NCBI GenBank assembly: GCA_009773475.1 | Contig: WSXV01000008.1 | Coordinates: forward strand, 30,341-94,340 | From: Desulfobulbaceae bacterium | GTDB taxonomy: Bacteria; Desulfobacterota; Desulfobulbia; Desulfobulbales; Desulfocapsaceae | Length of the DNA: 64,000 nucleotides | Direction: 5' to 3' | In this document: one piece after another, positions 50,862-59,771 of the stretch | Layout: every line of letters begins with the position of its first letter | Numbering within the stretch: position 1 is the first letter of the stretch | Position numbers and translations under genes: made by a program | Notes under the pieces: model-generated | Databases searched by the model: none | Told to the model about the DNA's origin: nothing | What the model saw: only the letters and a program-made list of their open reading frames with translations

Positions 50862-52127
50862 TTGAAGCGCATCGATAAAACAAGGATACTTACCCAATCT
50901 AATTACTCATGCGGAACTATCCCCTCTTTTTCATACTCCAAAAATGCTCTCTTTCTGCTGAATTCACACACCATGACCCCTTCTAAAATTGCCAGTAAAA
51001 GTGTTCTGCTTCTTTTTGTTCTGGGCATCTCCGCCATTTTCCTGTCCATGATGCACCAGTTTCTGATGACTATCTTCATGGCAGCCATCTTCTCAGCACT
51101 GACCACGCCCCTGTACCATCGTCTCCTGCTTCTTCTCAAAGGCAGAAAGCATGCAGCTTCGCTGCTCACCATCCTTATCCTGGTCTGCCTTGTCCTTCTG
51201 CCCCTGGCCGGACTCATCGGAGTTGTCGTGACCCAGGCCATCCACGTCAGCCAATCCGTAACGCCTTGGGTGCAGCAATTTATTGACCAACCCACCATCA
51301 TCTCCGATTATCTGCACAAACTGCCCTATTACAAAGAGCTTCTTCCCCATCGGGACATGATCCTGCAAAAACTCGGCAGCTTGGTGGGCAACACCTCCAC
51401 CCTGCTCATTGACTCGCTCTCCTCCATTACCATGCTGACAGTCAACGCCACCCTCATGTCCTTTATCATGCTCTACACCATGTTTTACTTTCTCGTCGAC
51501 GGCAAGTCGCTCCTGGAAAAGATCCTCTATTATATCCCCCTGGAAAATGATGACGAGCAGCACCTGCTGCAACGTTTTACCTCGGTGGCCAGGGCCACCA
51601 TCAAAGGCACCCTGATCATCGGCATGATCCAAGGGACCCTTTGCGGACTGGGATTCGCCTTAGCCGGTATTCCCAGTCCGGTTTTCTGGGGCTGCCTGAT
51701 GGCAGTTCTCTCCATTGTTCCCAGTGTTGGAACAGCCATCGTCTGGGGGCCGGCCTTGATTATCCTGCTGCTTAGCAAGGACATTGGAGGAGCAGTCACC
51801 GTCGGCATCTTCTGTGGGCTGATCGCCGGCAATGCCGACAACCTTATCCGTCCTCGGCTGGTGGGGAAAGACACCGAAATGCACGATCTTTTCATCCTCT
51901 TTTCCACCTTTGGCGGTATCGCCATGTTCGGCATCATCGGTATTATCGTGGGCCCGATCATCGCTGCCCTCTTTGTTTCCATCTGGGAAATCTATGGCGA
52001 ATCCTTTCAGGACATCTTGCCTGCCGTCTGTTTCGAGGCAAAAAAAGGAAAAAAATCGGAAAAATCAACAAATAAACCAGACACAGTTACCATCTTGCCT
52101 ACGCCCCCTCCAGAACAGGGGGAATAA
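50862..52127 (+). CDS. AI-2E family transporter (PerM/YdiK-like)
   Basis: Multi-TM; MAVLSIVPSVGTAIVWGPALIILLL; DNLIRPRLVGKDTEMHDLFILFSTFGGI; start may be internal, about 50976. Confidence 0.9.
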   Translation: MKRIDKTRILTQSNYSCGTIPSFSYSKNALFLLNSHTMTPSKIASKSVLLLFVLGISAIFLSMMHQFLMTIFMAAIFSALTTPLYHRLLLLLKGRKHAASLLTILILVCLVLLPLAGLIGVVVTQAIHVSQSVTPWVQQFIDQPTIISDYLHKLPYYKELLPHRDMILQKLGSLVGNTSTLLIDSLSSITMLTVNATLMSFIMLYTMFYFLVDGKSLLEKILYYIPLENDDEQHLLQRFTSVARATIKGTLIIGMIQGTLCGLGFALAGIPSPVFWGCLMAVLSIVPSVGTAIVWGPALIILLLSKDIGGAVTVGIFCGLIAGNADNLIRPRLVGKDTEMHDLFILFSTFGGIAMFGIIGIIVGPIIAALFVSIWEIYGESFQDILPAVCFEAKKGKKSEKSTNKPDTVTILPTPPPEQGE

Positions 52128-52329
52128 TCCAAATTGCATTTTTCTCGACAAATGTTATCTTTAAAAAAGTCACTAAAAACTTCAATGCACCACTTTTTTC
52201 CACAGAGAAATCCTGTCGAAGCTGACCAAAACTTGAAAAAATCAGCATTATTCTTCCTGTCTAACAGGGAAGAGAGAGCAATCTCATGACTCGACACTCC
52301 TTTGTCCCTGGTGAACTTCGGATCAGACC

Positions 52330-53121
52330 ATGCTCAATTTCTCAGCTCTAAACACTGCGGCCTACGGCGTTCAGGCGTATCAACAAACGTCTTTAACCGC
52401 GACTGGCGGCCAAAAGAAGGCCACCCCTCCGCCGCATCCATTATCTGCGGCTCCCGCTGGGCAATCCGAAGACAAGGTTTCCTTATCGAAGGAAGGGAAA
52501 GAGTTGAGTGCCGCCCAGGAAACCTCCAGGAGTTCTGAGCAAGAAAACAAGCAGGAAACAGATCCCAGTCAATCCGAGTCAAAAGGCAGTGACCAGCTGT
52601 CTCTGGATGAGACTGAGCTCCGTCAGGTTCAACAGCTTCGAAGCAGAGACACCGAGGTGCGGACCCATGAGCAGGCCCATCTCGCCGCAGCCGGACAATA
52701 TGCCGCAGGCGGCCCGTCTTTTTCCTACCAGACGGGCCCGGACGGCAAGCGCTACGCAGTTGGCGGCAGCGTCCCCATCGACATCGGAGAAGAATCAACG
52801 TCTGCCGCCACCATTCAAAAAATGCGCACCGTTAAACGGGCCGCCTTGGCCCCTGCCAATCCTTCAGCCGCCGACCGCCAGATAGCGGCCCAAGCAGGAA
52901 TGAGTGAAATGAAGGCCATACAGGAACTGCAGGTCAGTCAACAAGCTGAGACCATAGTGTCTCCTGCTCAACCGGATAAAAAGGAAGAAGACATCCCTTC
53001 AGACCCCTCTGGCCCCTCGCCTCAAAATGTTGTCGAACAATCCCCGGCCACCCCTGAATCATCTGCAGCGACACGGAAATTGACGGCTGACGCGTATCAG
53101 GCCATGGCTTCTCTGGCCTGA
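52330..53121 (+). CDS. SprA-related putative metalloprotease-like protein
   Basis: QQLRSRDTEVRTHEQAHLAAAGQYAAGGPSFSYQTGPDGKRYAVGGSVPIDIGEE. Confidence 0.85.
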   Translation: MLNFSALNTAAYGVQAYQQTSLTATGGQKKATPPPHPLSAAPAGQSEDKVSLSKEGKELSAAQETSRSSEQENKQETDPSQSESKGSDQLSLDETELRQVQQLRSRDTEVRTHEQAHLAAAGQYAAGGPSFSYQTGPDGKRYAVGGSVPIDIGEESTSAATIQKMRTVKRAALAPANPSAADRQIAAQAGMSEMKAIQELQVSQQAETIVSPAQPDKKEEDIPSDPSGPSPQNVVEQSPATPESSAATRKLTADAYQAMASLA

Positions 53122-53156
53122 TATCCACTGATAGATAACTTTCGGAAAGAAATACA

Positions 53157-54479
53157 ATGCAGGAACGTCAATTTAACCAGGATTTTTTTCAGTTCCTTAC
53201 CGACTCGCCCACTCCATTTCATGCCGTGGCAGTTATGGCTGAAAAACTGCAAGAAGCTGGATTTCACAAGCTTTCCGAAACCCAAGAATGGCATCTTAAA
53301 CCGGGCAACGCCTATTTTATCATCCGGGATAATGGGGCACTTGCCGCCTTCACCCTGGCTGCTGAAAATCATCAGGATCAAGGCTTCCGGTTCCTTGGAG
53401 CCCACACCGACAGCCCCTCGCTCCAGATAAAGCCCTTGGCCGGCAAGACAACACACTCCTATTTTCAACTGGGGGTCGAGGTGTATGGCGGGCCACTACT
53501 GGCCACCTGGTTTGACCGCGACCTCTCCATAGCCGGAAAAGTGGTCTGCACCACAGCCGACAACCAGTTTGCAACCCTGCTCATCGACTTCAAACGTTCT
53601 GTGGCGGTCATCCCCAGCCTGGCCATCCATTTTGACCGCGAGGCCAACAATGGCAGGGCCATCAACAAACAGAAAGAGCTGGTGCCCATTTTCTCCCAGA
53701 CAGCTGATGGTGATCCCCTAAACTTTTCGTCCATTCTTGTCGAACAGATCAACAGGGAACACCCGGAGAAAAAGGCTGCTGCCATTCTGGGTTTTGACCT
53801 CTTTTTCCATGACTGCCAGCCGCCTTCTTTCCTCGGAATGAACAGCGAATTTATCACCGGTGGTCGTCTGGATAATCTGCTCAGTTGTTTTACCGGATAC
53901 ACAGCCATGATCGAGACCAAAATAGCCAATTCAGCAAACGGCAACAGCCTGCTGGTCTGCAGTAACCATGAAGAGATCGGCTCACTCACAGCCTCAGGTG
54001 CCAAGGGGAACTTTCTACAATCAATACTAGAACGGATCACCCCAGACCCACTCGCCAGACAGCGCTCCCTGCGAAAATCTTTTTTCATCTCCATGGACAA
54101 CGCCCACGGCGTCCACCCCAACTTCAGCGACAAATCCGATCCCGAGCATCTCCCCCTGCTCAACCACGGGCCGGTGATCAAGACCAACGCCAATCAAAAC
54201 TATGCCACAACCAGTGTGAGCACCGCCATTTTCAAAACACTTGCCGCCGAGGCCGGAGTTACCACCCAGGATTTTGTCATGCGCAGCGACATGGCATGTG
54301 GCAGCACCATTGGGCCTTTTACAGCTGCCACCCTGGGAATCCCCACCGTCGATATCGGCGCTCCAACACTGGCCATGCACTCCATCCGCGAAATCACCGG
54401 CAGTCGCGACCCATTCCTCCTCTACCGGACGATCAGCCACTATCTCAGCCGGGAACACCTGCCCCAAACCGAAGGATAA
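53157..54479 (+). CDS. apeB: M18 family aminopeptidase
   Basis: TPFHAVAVMAEKLQEAGF; LGAHTDSPSLQIKP; NHEEIGSLTASGAKGNFL; DMACGSTIGPFTAATLGIPTVDIGAP. Confidence 0.94.
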   Translation: MQERQFNQDFFQFLTDSPTPFHAVAVMAEKLQEAGFHKLSETQEWHLKPGNAYFIIRDNGALAAFTLAAENHQDQGFRFLGAHTDSPSLQIKPLAGKTTHSYFQLGVEVYGGPLLATWFDRDLSIAGKVVCTTADNQFATLLIDFKRSVAVIPSLAIHFDREANNGRAINKQKELVPIFSQTADGDPLNFSSILVEQINREHPEKKAAAILGFDLFFHDCQPPSFLGMNSEFITGGRLDNLLSCFTGYTAMIETKIANSANGNSLLVCSNHEEIGSLTASGAKGNFLQSILERITPDPLARQRSLRKSFFISMDNAHGVHPNFSDKSDPEHLPLLNHGPVIKTNANQNYATTSVSTAIFKTLAAEAGVTTQDFVMRSDMACGSTIGPFTAATLGIPTVDIGAPTLAMHSIREITGSRDPFLLYRTISHYLSREHLPQTEG

Positions 54480-54482
54480 AGA

Positions 54483-55133
54483 ATGTCTGCACTCACCCTG
54501 AGAACCTGCCTGACCCTCTGCTGCATGGGCCTTCTTCTGCTTATGCCGGTATCAGCCCGCAGCGAGCTCTTCCAGCATGTCAACAAATACGCAGACATCA
54601 CCCTCACCCCCGAACGTCTCCATAAAATAGACCGTTACAGCAGCCTCATTGACTACTATTGCGGATTTTCCTTTGTTCAACCACGCCACAAGGTCAGCCC
54701 GGATTTTATCCGTGCCCTGATCCTGGCTGAATCCGACGCCAACCCGCGGGCAATTTCCCGCAAAAACGCCATCGGACTGGGCCAGATCATCGCCAGCACC
54801 GGGATTGAGGCAGGCCTTGCCCTCTCTAAGGGCACCGTCGATTTCCACAATGTCAGCCGGGCAAGATTGCAAAACCTGAGCGAAGAAGATCTCTATGATC
54901 CAGCCGTCAATATTCTGCTTACCTGTTACTTGATCGCCAAGTATAATCAAAAATACAATGGTCAGATCGCCCTTGTGCTCTCAGCCTGGAATGCCGGGGA
55001 GAACATCAAGGAACTGAAACAGGGGCAATATGCTCCCTATCAGGAAACCCACGAGCTCATCGGCAAGGTCAACGGCTACTACCGCTGCTTGCTGCAGCAG
55101 AAAAAGACCCCGCGAAGCCACGGAAGAGGCTGA
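54483..55133 (+). CDS. Lytic transglycosylase SLT-domain protein
   Basis: Signal peptide; ALILAESDANPRAISRKNAIGLGQI; YDPAVNILLTCYLIAKY; VLSAWNAG. Confidence 0.88.
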   Translation: MSALTLRTCLTLCCMGLLLLMPVSARSELFQHVNKYADITLTPERLHKIDRYSSLIDYYCGFSFVQPRHKVSPDFIRALILAESDANPRAISRKNAIGLGQIIASTGIEAGLALSKGTVDFHNVSRARLQNLSEEDLYDPAVNILLTCYLIAKYNQKYNGQIALVLSAWNAGENIKELKQGQYAPYQETHELIGKVNGYYRCLLQQKKTPRSHGRG

Positions 55134-55208
55134 CAGAGATAGCACAGCGCATCAGAGTCCCCTTTCTTACTCATCAAAGTTCTCCCTTCCTCACACAACA
55201 TCCACCCC

Positions 55209-55604
55209 ATGCCCACTGACAAACATCACTTTTCCCTGCTCCTGCATACCATCCGCTCCCTGCTTGGCCCTGATGGATGTCCTTGGGATCAAAAACAAAC
55301 CACCCTCAGTCTGAAAAAATATTTCAAAGAAGAGTTTGCCGAAATCATTGCCGCCATCGACAATAACGACAGCGAAAACCTCTGCGAAGAACTGGGGGAT
55401 ATGTTCTTTCTCCTGATTCTCATGGCTGAAATCAATGAAAAAAACAACATCTTTACCCTCAGGGACGTCCTTCAGAACATCAATGAAAAAATGATCCGCC
55501 GCCATCCCCACGTTTTTGGTGAAGGAGAAAAAGGCACGGAGGAAGAACTGGAAAAACAATGGAGGGCCATCAAATCCAAGGAAAAGGAGAAAAAAACAAA
55601 TTGA
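55209..55604 (+). CDS. MazG nucleotide pyrophosphohydrolase family protein
   Basis: LLGPDGCPWDQKQTTLSLKKYFKEEFAEIIAAID; EELGDMFFLLILMAEI; RRHPHVF. Confidence 0.93.
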   Translation: MPTDKHHFSLLLHTIRSLLGPDGCPWDQKQTTLSLKKYFKEEFAEIIAAIDNNDSENLCEELGDMFFLLILMAEINEKNNIFTLRDVLQNINEKMIRRHPHVFGEGEKGTEEELEKQWRAIKSKEKEKKTN

Positions 55605-55807
55605 CACGAATCGAGCTCCGATGTATTTTTACTCCTTTTTATATCCAATGCTGAATTATGAAACACATTCAGCACCCCCTGTCCGGCAATGGTGCCAGAC
55701 AGGCACCTCTTCGCTCTCTGCCCCTAAATAAGCTTAAGGCTTACAGGTGAGAGCCGAAAATCAGGGATGACAAATCCCGACAATCATGGGTCCACGAGGA
55801 GGAACAC

Positions 55808-56221
55808 ATGCGCAGGTACGAAACGATCTACATTCTTCGACCAAACCTTGGAGAAGAACAGATCAACACAATTATTGACAACACGAACGCTATTATTGCC
55901 AGCGAAGGCGGCACCATCATTGATCTGGACCGCTGGGGATTGCGAAAAGTAGCCTATCCGATAAAAAAAGAGACCCAAGGAATTTACATTCTTTGTGATT
56001 ACGCAACAGAACCAGCCGCAGTCCTGGAGATGGAGCGAAAATTCCGAATTGACGATTCTGTTCTCAAATACATGACCATCAAACTTGCCGACGATATCAC
56101 CGCCGAGAAGATTGAACAGGCCAAACTTGAGACGAGTACCCGCAAGGCCGCTAAAGAATCAGGGGAAACCGAAGAAATCGAAGGATTTGATGCAGATGAA
56201 ATTGTTGTGGAACACGAATAA
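55808..56221 (+). CDS. rpsF: 30S ribosomal protein S6
   Basis: MRRYETIYILRPNLGEEQINTIID; WGLRKVAYPIKKETQGIYIL. Confidence 0.96.
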   Translation: MRRYETIYILRPNLGEEQINTIIDNTNAIIASEGGTIIDLDRWGLRKVAYPIKKETQGIYILCDYATEPAAVLEMERKFRIDDSVLKYMTIKLADDITAEKIEQAKLETSTRKAAKESGETEEIEGFDADEIVVEHE

Positions 56222-56269
56222 TTCATCTCGTACCCCATTCACAACCCAACAAATTGACAGGATATTACT

Positions 56270-56512
56270 ATGCCTCCCGTAAAACGTGTTTTTGCCCGTA
56301 AAAAAGTCTGCCGTTTCTGTACCACTGACCAGGAAACGATTATTGACTATAAAGACCTGAAGACAATAAAATATTTTATCTCTGAGCGAGGCAAGATCAT
56401 GCCTCGCCGGATCTCAGGAACCTGCGCCACCCATCAGCGTCAGTTATGTGAAGCCATCAAGCGGGCGCGTCAGATTGCCCTGCTGCCCTACACCGGCGCC
56501 ACACCAAGATAA
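56270..56512 (+). CDS. rpsR: 30S ribosomal protein S18
   Basis: [46 protein letters not shown]. Confidence 0.97.
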   Translation: MPPVKRVFARKKVCRFCTTDQETIIDYKDLKTIKYFISERGKIMPRRISGTCATHQRQLCEAIKRARQIALLPYTGATPR

Positions 56513-56546
56513 CGATTAAGCAAAGGATTTAAAAGTAGACAACAAG

Positions 56547-57521
56547 GTGAGCCAGGTGGCCCAACCCCCTGAGGGGATAAAGATATTTCGACATATCTTC
56601 ACCGTGACCGCGCTGCTGCTGCTGCCTGCTCTGCAGTTTGTTTTTATCGGCTGGCTCTACGGCCTTGTCCCTTTATTGGTTTTTTATTATTTCTGCAGAT
56701 TTGGTCAGCTGGCAGGCAGCAGATATATCCTGGCCGGATCAGTTATCGCCTTCATCGTAGGGCTGATAATGCAAACGGCAAGCCTTGTTGTGCTGGCCAT
56801 GACCCTTATGCCTGCCGGTGTAATGCTGGCCCATTCAGTGCTAAAAGCTGAACCGCCTTATCTGGCTGGACTCAAAGGGTTTGCGGTATTAATTCTTTCG
56901 TGGTTCCTTTTCTCCGGTGTGATCGCCGTCAGTGAAGGAACCCATCCTTATTCCCTGCTTCAGCTTTCCATTAATCAGGGAATGGATGAGGCCTTGAAGT
57001 TTTATCAGGAAGACGAGAAAATCCCACCAGATTCTCGATATTTACTGGTAGAGACCTTCACTCAGATTAAACAGCGACTGCTCCAGTTTCTGCCTGCTAT
57101 TTTGACCGGTGCCGCCCTCTTTTCTGTATGGCTGGCAATGGTAATCGGCAACAGACTGCTCCAGCAAAATACTGGTGCCGGCCCCTGGCCCGAATACAAA
57201 CACTGGCAATTACCGGACAAGCTTGTTTGGTCAGTTATTTTCGCGGCATTTTTGGCACTGATACCGGTACCAACGATCAGGACCATTGCTTTTAACCTTT
57301 TACTTGTTGCCAGTGTTATTTACTGTTTCCAGGGGTTTGCCATTGTTCTCTTTTTTTTCGAAAAGTGGAAAGTTCCTGTACTCATACGTTCCCTTTTATA
57401 TGTGATTTTCTTTTTTCAATCATTGGGGACCATTTTTTTATCAGTGATCGGACTTGCTGACGTCTGGTTTGATCTACGGCATTCACGCAGTCAGAATGCG
57501 ACACCGACAGAACCTTCATAA
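56547..57521 (+). CDS. DUF2232/YybS-like membrane protein
   Basis: Multi-TM protein between rpsR and rplI. Confidence 0.8.
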   Translation: MSQVAQPPEGIKIFRHIFTVTALLLLPALQFVFIGWLYGLVPLLVFYYFCRFGQLAGSRYILAGSVIAFIVGLIMQTASLVVLAMTLMPAGVMLAHSVLKAEPPYLAGLKGFAVLILSWFLFSGVIAVSEGTHPYSLLQLSINQGMDEALKFYQEDEKIPPDSRYLLVETFTQIKQRLLQFLPAILTGAALFSVWLAMVIGNRLLQQNTGAGPWPEYKHWQLPDKLVWSVIFAAFLALIPVPTIRTIAFNLLLVASVIYCFQGFAIVLFFFEKWKVPVLIRSLLYVIFFFQSLGTIFLSVIGLADVWFDLRHSRSQNATPTEPS

Positions 57522-57659
57522 ACAGTGGATTTTGTGTCGGAATATGCTATTCTAGATGAGTTTGCAACAAGTCTCATCTAAAATGAATGCCGCATAACAC
57601 AGTACTTGAGATTTTTCCAACGTCATCAATTTTATAGAACAACTTTAAGGAGCTACACC

Positions 57660-58115
57660 ATGGAACTCATATTGAAAGAAACCATCAGCACCCTCGGCCA
57701 GGAAGGCACCATCGTCAACGTAAAGCCTGGATATGGGCGCAACTATCTGTTGCCGCAAGGGAAAGCCGTTCTCGCCAATGCTCAGAATAAGACCATGTTG
57801 GCCCGCAATCTTGCCACCATCAAGGCCAAACTCGAGTTGGAGCGTCAGCAGGCAGAAAACCTCTCCAAAAAACTGGCAGGCATCACCATTACCATTGCCC
57901 AACTGTCAGGATCTGACTCAAGGCTTTTTGGTTCCGTCACCAGTGCTGATATTCACCAGAAACTTGCAGAAATGGACATCGTTCTCGACAAGAAACAGAT
58001 TGTTCTGGCAGATCCGATCAAAAACCTGGGTGAATACCAGGTGACCATCAAGGCCGGATTCCAGTTGACCACGGATATCACTGTCAAGATTGTTCCAACC
58101 GTTGAGAAGGCCTGA
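57660..58115 (+). CDS. rplI: 50S ribosomal protein L9
   Basis: MELILKETISTLGQEGTIVNVKPGYGRNYLLPQGKAVLA. Confidence 0.97.
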   Translation: MELILKETISTLGQEGTIVNVKPGYGRNYLLPQGKAVLANAQNKTMLARNLATIKAKLELERQQAENLSKKLAGITITIAQLSGSDSRLFGSVTSADIHQKLAEMDIVLDKKQIVLADPIKNLGEYQVTIKAGFQLTTDITVKIVPTVEKA

Positions 58116-58239
58116 TTATCCTTAAGTCCATGATTTATTAGTCAGTTGGGGGAGGCAGCACCAAGTCCTGTCTCCCCAGCTGAGTTTGAATCACCGGGCT
58201 TTACCCGGCTAAGCGCTCTTTATTTCTGAACGGCTCCAC

Positions 58240-58279
58240 CAACACACCGTAAGGGATCTTCCTCCTCGCCGGTGTGTTG
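58240..58279 (+). other. Stem-loop upstream of dnaB
   Basis: CAACACACCG (58240-58249)/CGGTGTGTTG (58270-58279). Confidence 0.5.
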
Positions 58280-58302
58280 TCATTTTACATCCTCTTTCCT
58301 TC

Positions 58303-59703
58303 ATGGTCAGCATCAAGATGAGTGAGCTCTTTTCAATGACCACAGCAGCACCTGCAACATCCGGCGGCAGAGTCCCGCCCCAGAATCTTGAGGCTGAACA
58401 ATCGGTCCTTGGCACCATTCTGCTTAAAGATCAATCCCTTGGTACAGCTTTGGAGATCCTCACGCCGGACAATTTTTACCGTCAATCCCACCGGCGAATC
58501 TTCGAGGCAATGATTCAACTCTTTGAAAAAAATGAGCCCCAGGATCTAGTCACCGTCACCAATCAACTGAAAAACAATAATAAACTTGAAGAAGCCGGCG
58601 GCGCGGCGTATCTCGCCATGCTGACCTCCATGGTTCCGGTCACGGCCAACCTCAGCCACTATGCCCGTATTATCCATCAGAAGGCCATCCTGCGCAACCT
58701 GATCCAGGTCAACACCGAAATCGCCACCCGCTGTTATGACGAACAGGGCGATATCGACACCCTGGTGGATGAGGCGGAACAGGCCATCTTCGACATTGCC
58801 AGCTCCAAAAACAAGCAGGGCTTTACCTCCATGGGCCAGGCCATTCCCGCTGCCTTCAAGGCCATTGAACAACTCTACGCCAGAAAAGAGCTAATAACCG
58901 GCGCGGCCACCGGATATGTTGAGATGGACAAGATGACCGCCGGACTCCAGCCGTCTGATCTCATTATCCTGGCGGGCAGGCCGTCCATGGGCAAGACCGC
59001 CTTTGCCATGAATATTGCCCAGCATGTGGCCCTGGTTGACAACGTTGGGGTCGGCATCTTCAGCCTGGAAATGTCCCATGAACAGCTCGTCATGCGTCTG
59101 CTCTGCTCGGTTGGTCGCATCGATTCCCAAAGAATCCGAACCGGCCGACTGCACACCGAGGACTGGCCAAAACTGACCAGAGCCGTGGGAATGCTCGAAA
59201 ACGCCCCCATCTATATCGATGATACACCCGCCATTTCCGTGCTCGAAATGCGCGCCAAGGTCCGCAGACTTGTGGCCCAGCATAATATCGGCATGATCCT
59301 CGTTGACTACCTGCAACTTATGCGAGGCCGCAACTCCAGCGAAAATCGGACTCAGGAGATCAGTGAGATATCACGGTCGCTCAAGGCCATGGCCAAGGAA
59401 CTCAAGATCCCGGTGCTTGCCCTGTCCCAGTTGAATCGAGGCCTTGAAAGCCGTACCGATAAACGTCCCATGATGTCTGACCTGCGCGAGTCTGGGGCCA
59501 TTGAACAGGATGCCGATGTTATCTGCTTTATCTATCGGGATGAGGTCTACAACAAGGCTGAGGATAATCCGGAAAAAGGCAGCGCCGAAATCATCATCGG
59601 CAAACAGCGAAACGGCCCGACCGGTACCTTTAAACTCACCTTTCTCAAGGAGTTCACCCTCTTTGAGAACATGAGTCATTATGACGATCCGTCTGGATAC
59701 TGA
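58303..59703 (+). CDS. dnaB: Replicative DNA helicase
   Basis: PPQNLEAEQSVLGTILL; GRPSMGKTAFAMNIAQ; VDYLQLMRG; SQLNRGLESRTDKRPMMSDLRESGAIEQDADV. Confidence 0.97.
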   Translation: MVSIKMSELFSMTTAAPATSGGRVPPQNLEAEQSVLGTILLKDQSLGTALEILTPDNFYRQSHRRIFEAMIQLFEKNEPQDLVTVTNQLKNNNKLEEAGGAAYLAMLTSMVPVTANLSHYARIIHQKAILRNLIQVNTEIATRCYDEQGDIDTLVDEAEQAIFDIASSKNKQGFTSMGQAIPAAFKAIEQLYARKELITGAATGYVEMDKMTAGLQPSDLIILAGRPSMGKTAFAMNIAQHVALVDNVGVGIFSLEMSHEQLVMRLLCSVGRIDSQRIRTGRLHTEDWPKLTRAVGMLENAPIYIDDTPAISVLEMRAKVRRLVAQHNIGMILVDYLQLMRGRNSSENRTQEISEISRSLKAMAKELKIPVLALSQLNRGLESRTDKRPMMSDLRESGAIEQDADVICFIYRDEVYNKAEDNPEKGSAEIIIGKQRNGPTGTFKLTFLKEFTLFENMSHYDDPSGY

Positions 59704-59771
59704 TTCATCGTCCACCCCCAATTGACCAAATCAGTATTCTTTTTTTGTTTTTTTCACCGAGGCACAACAGC

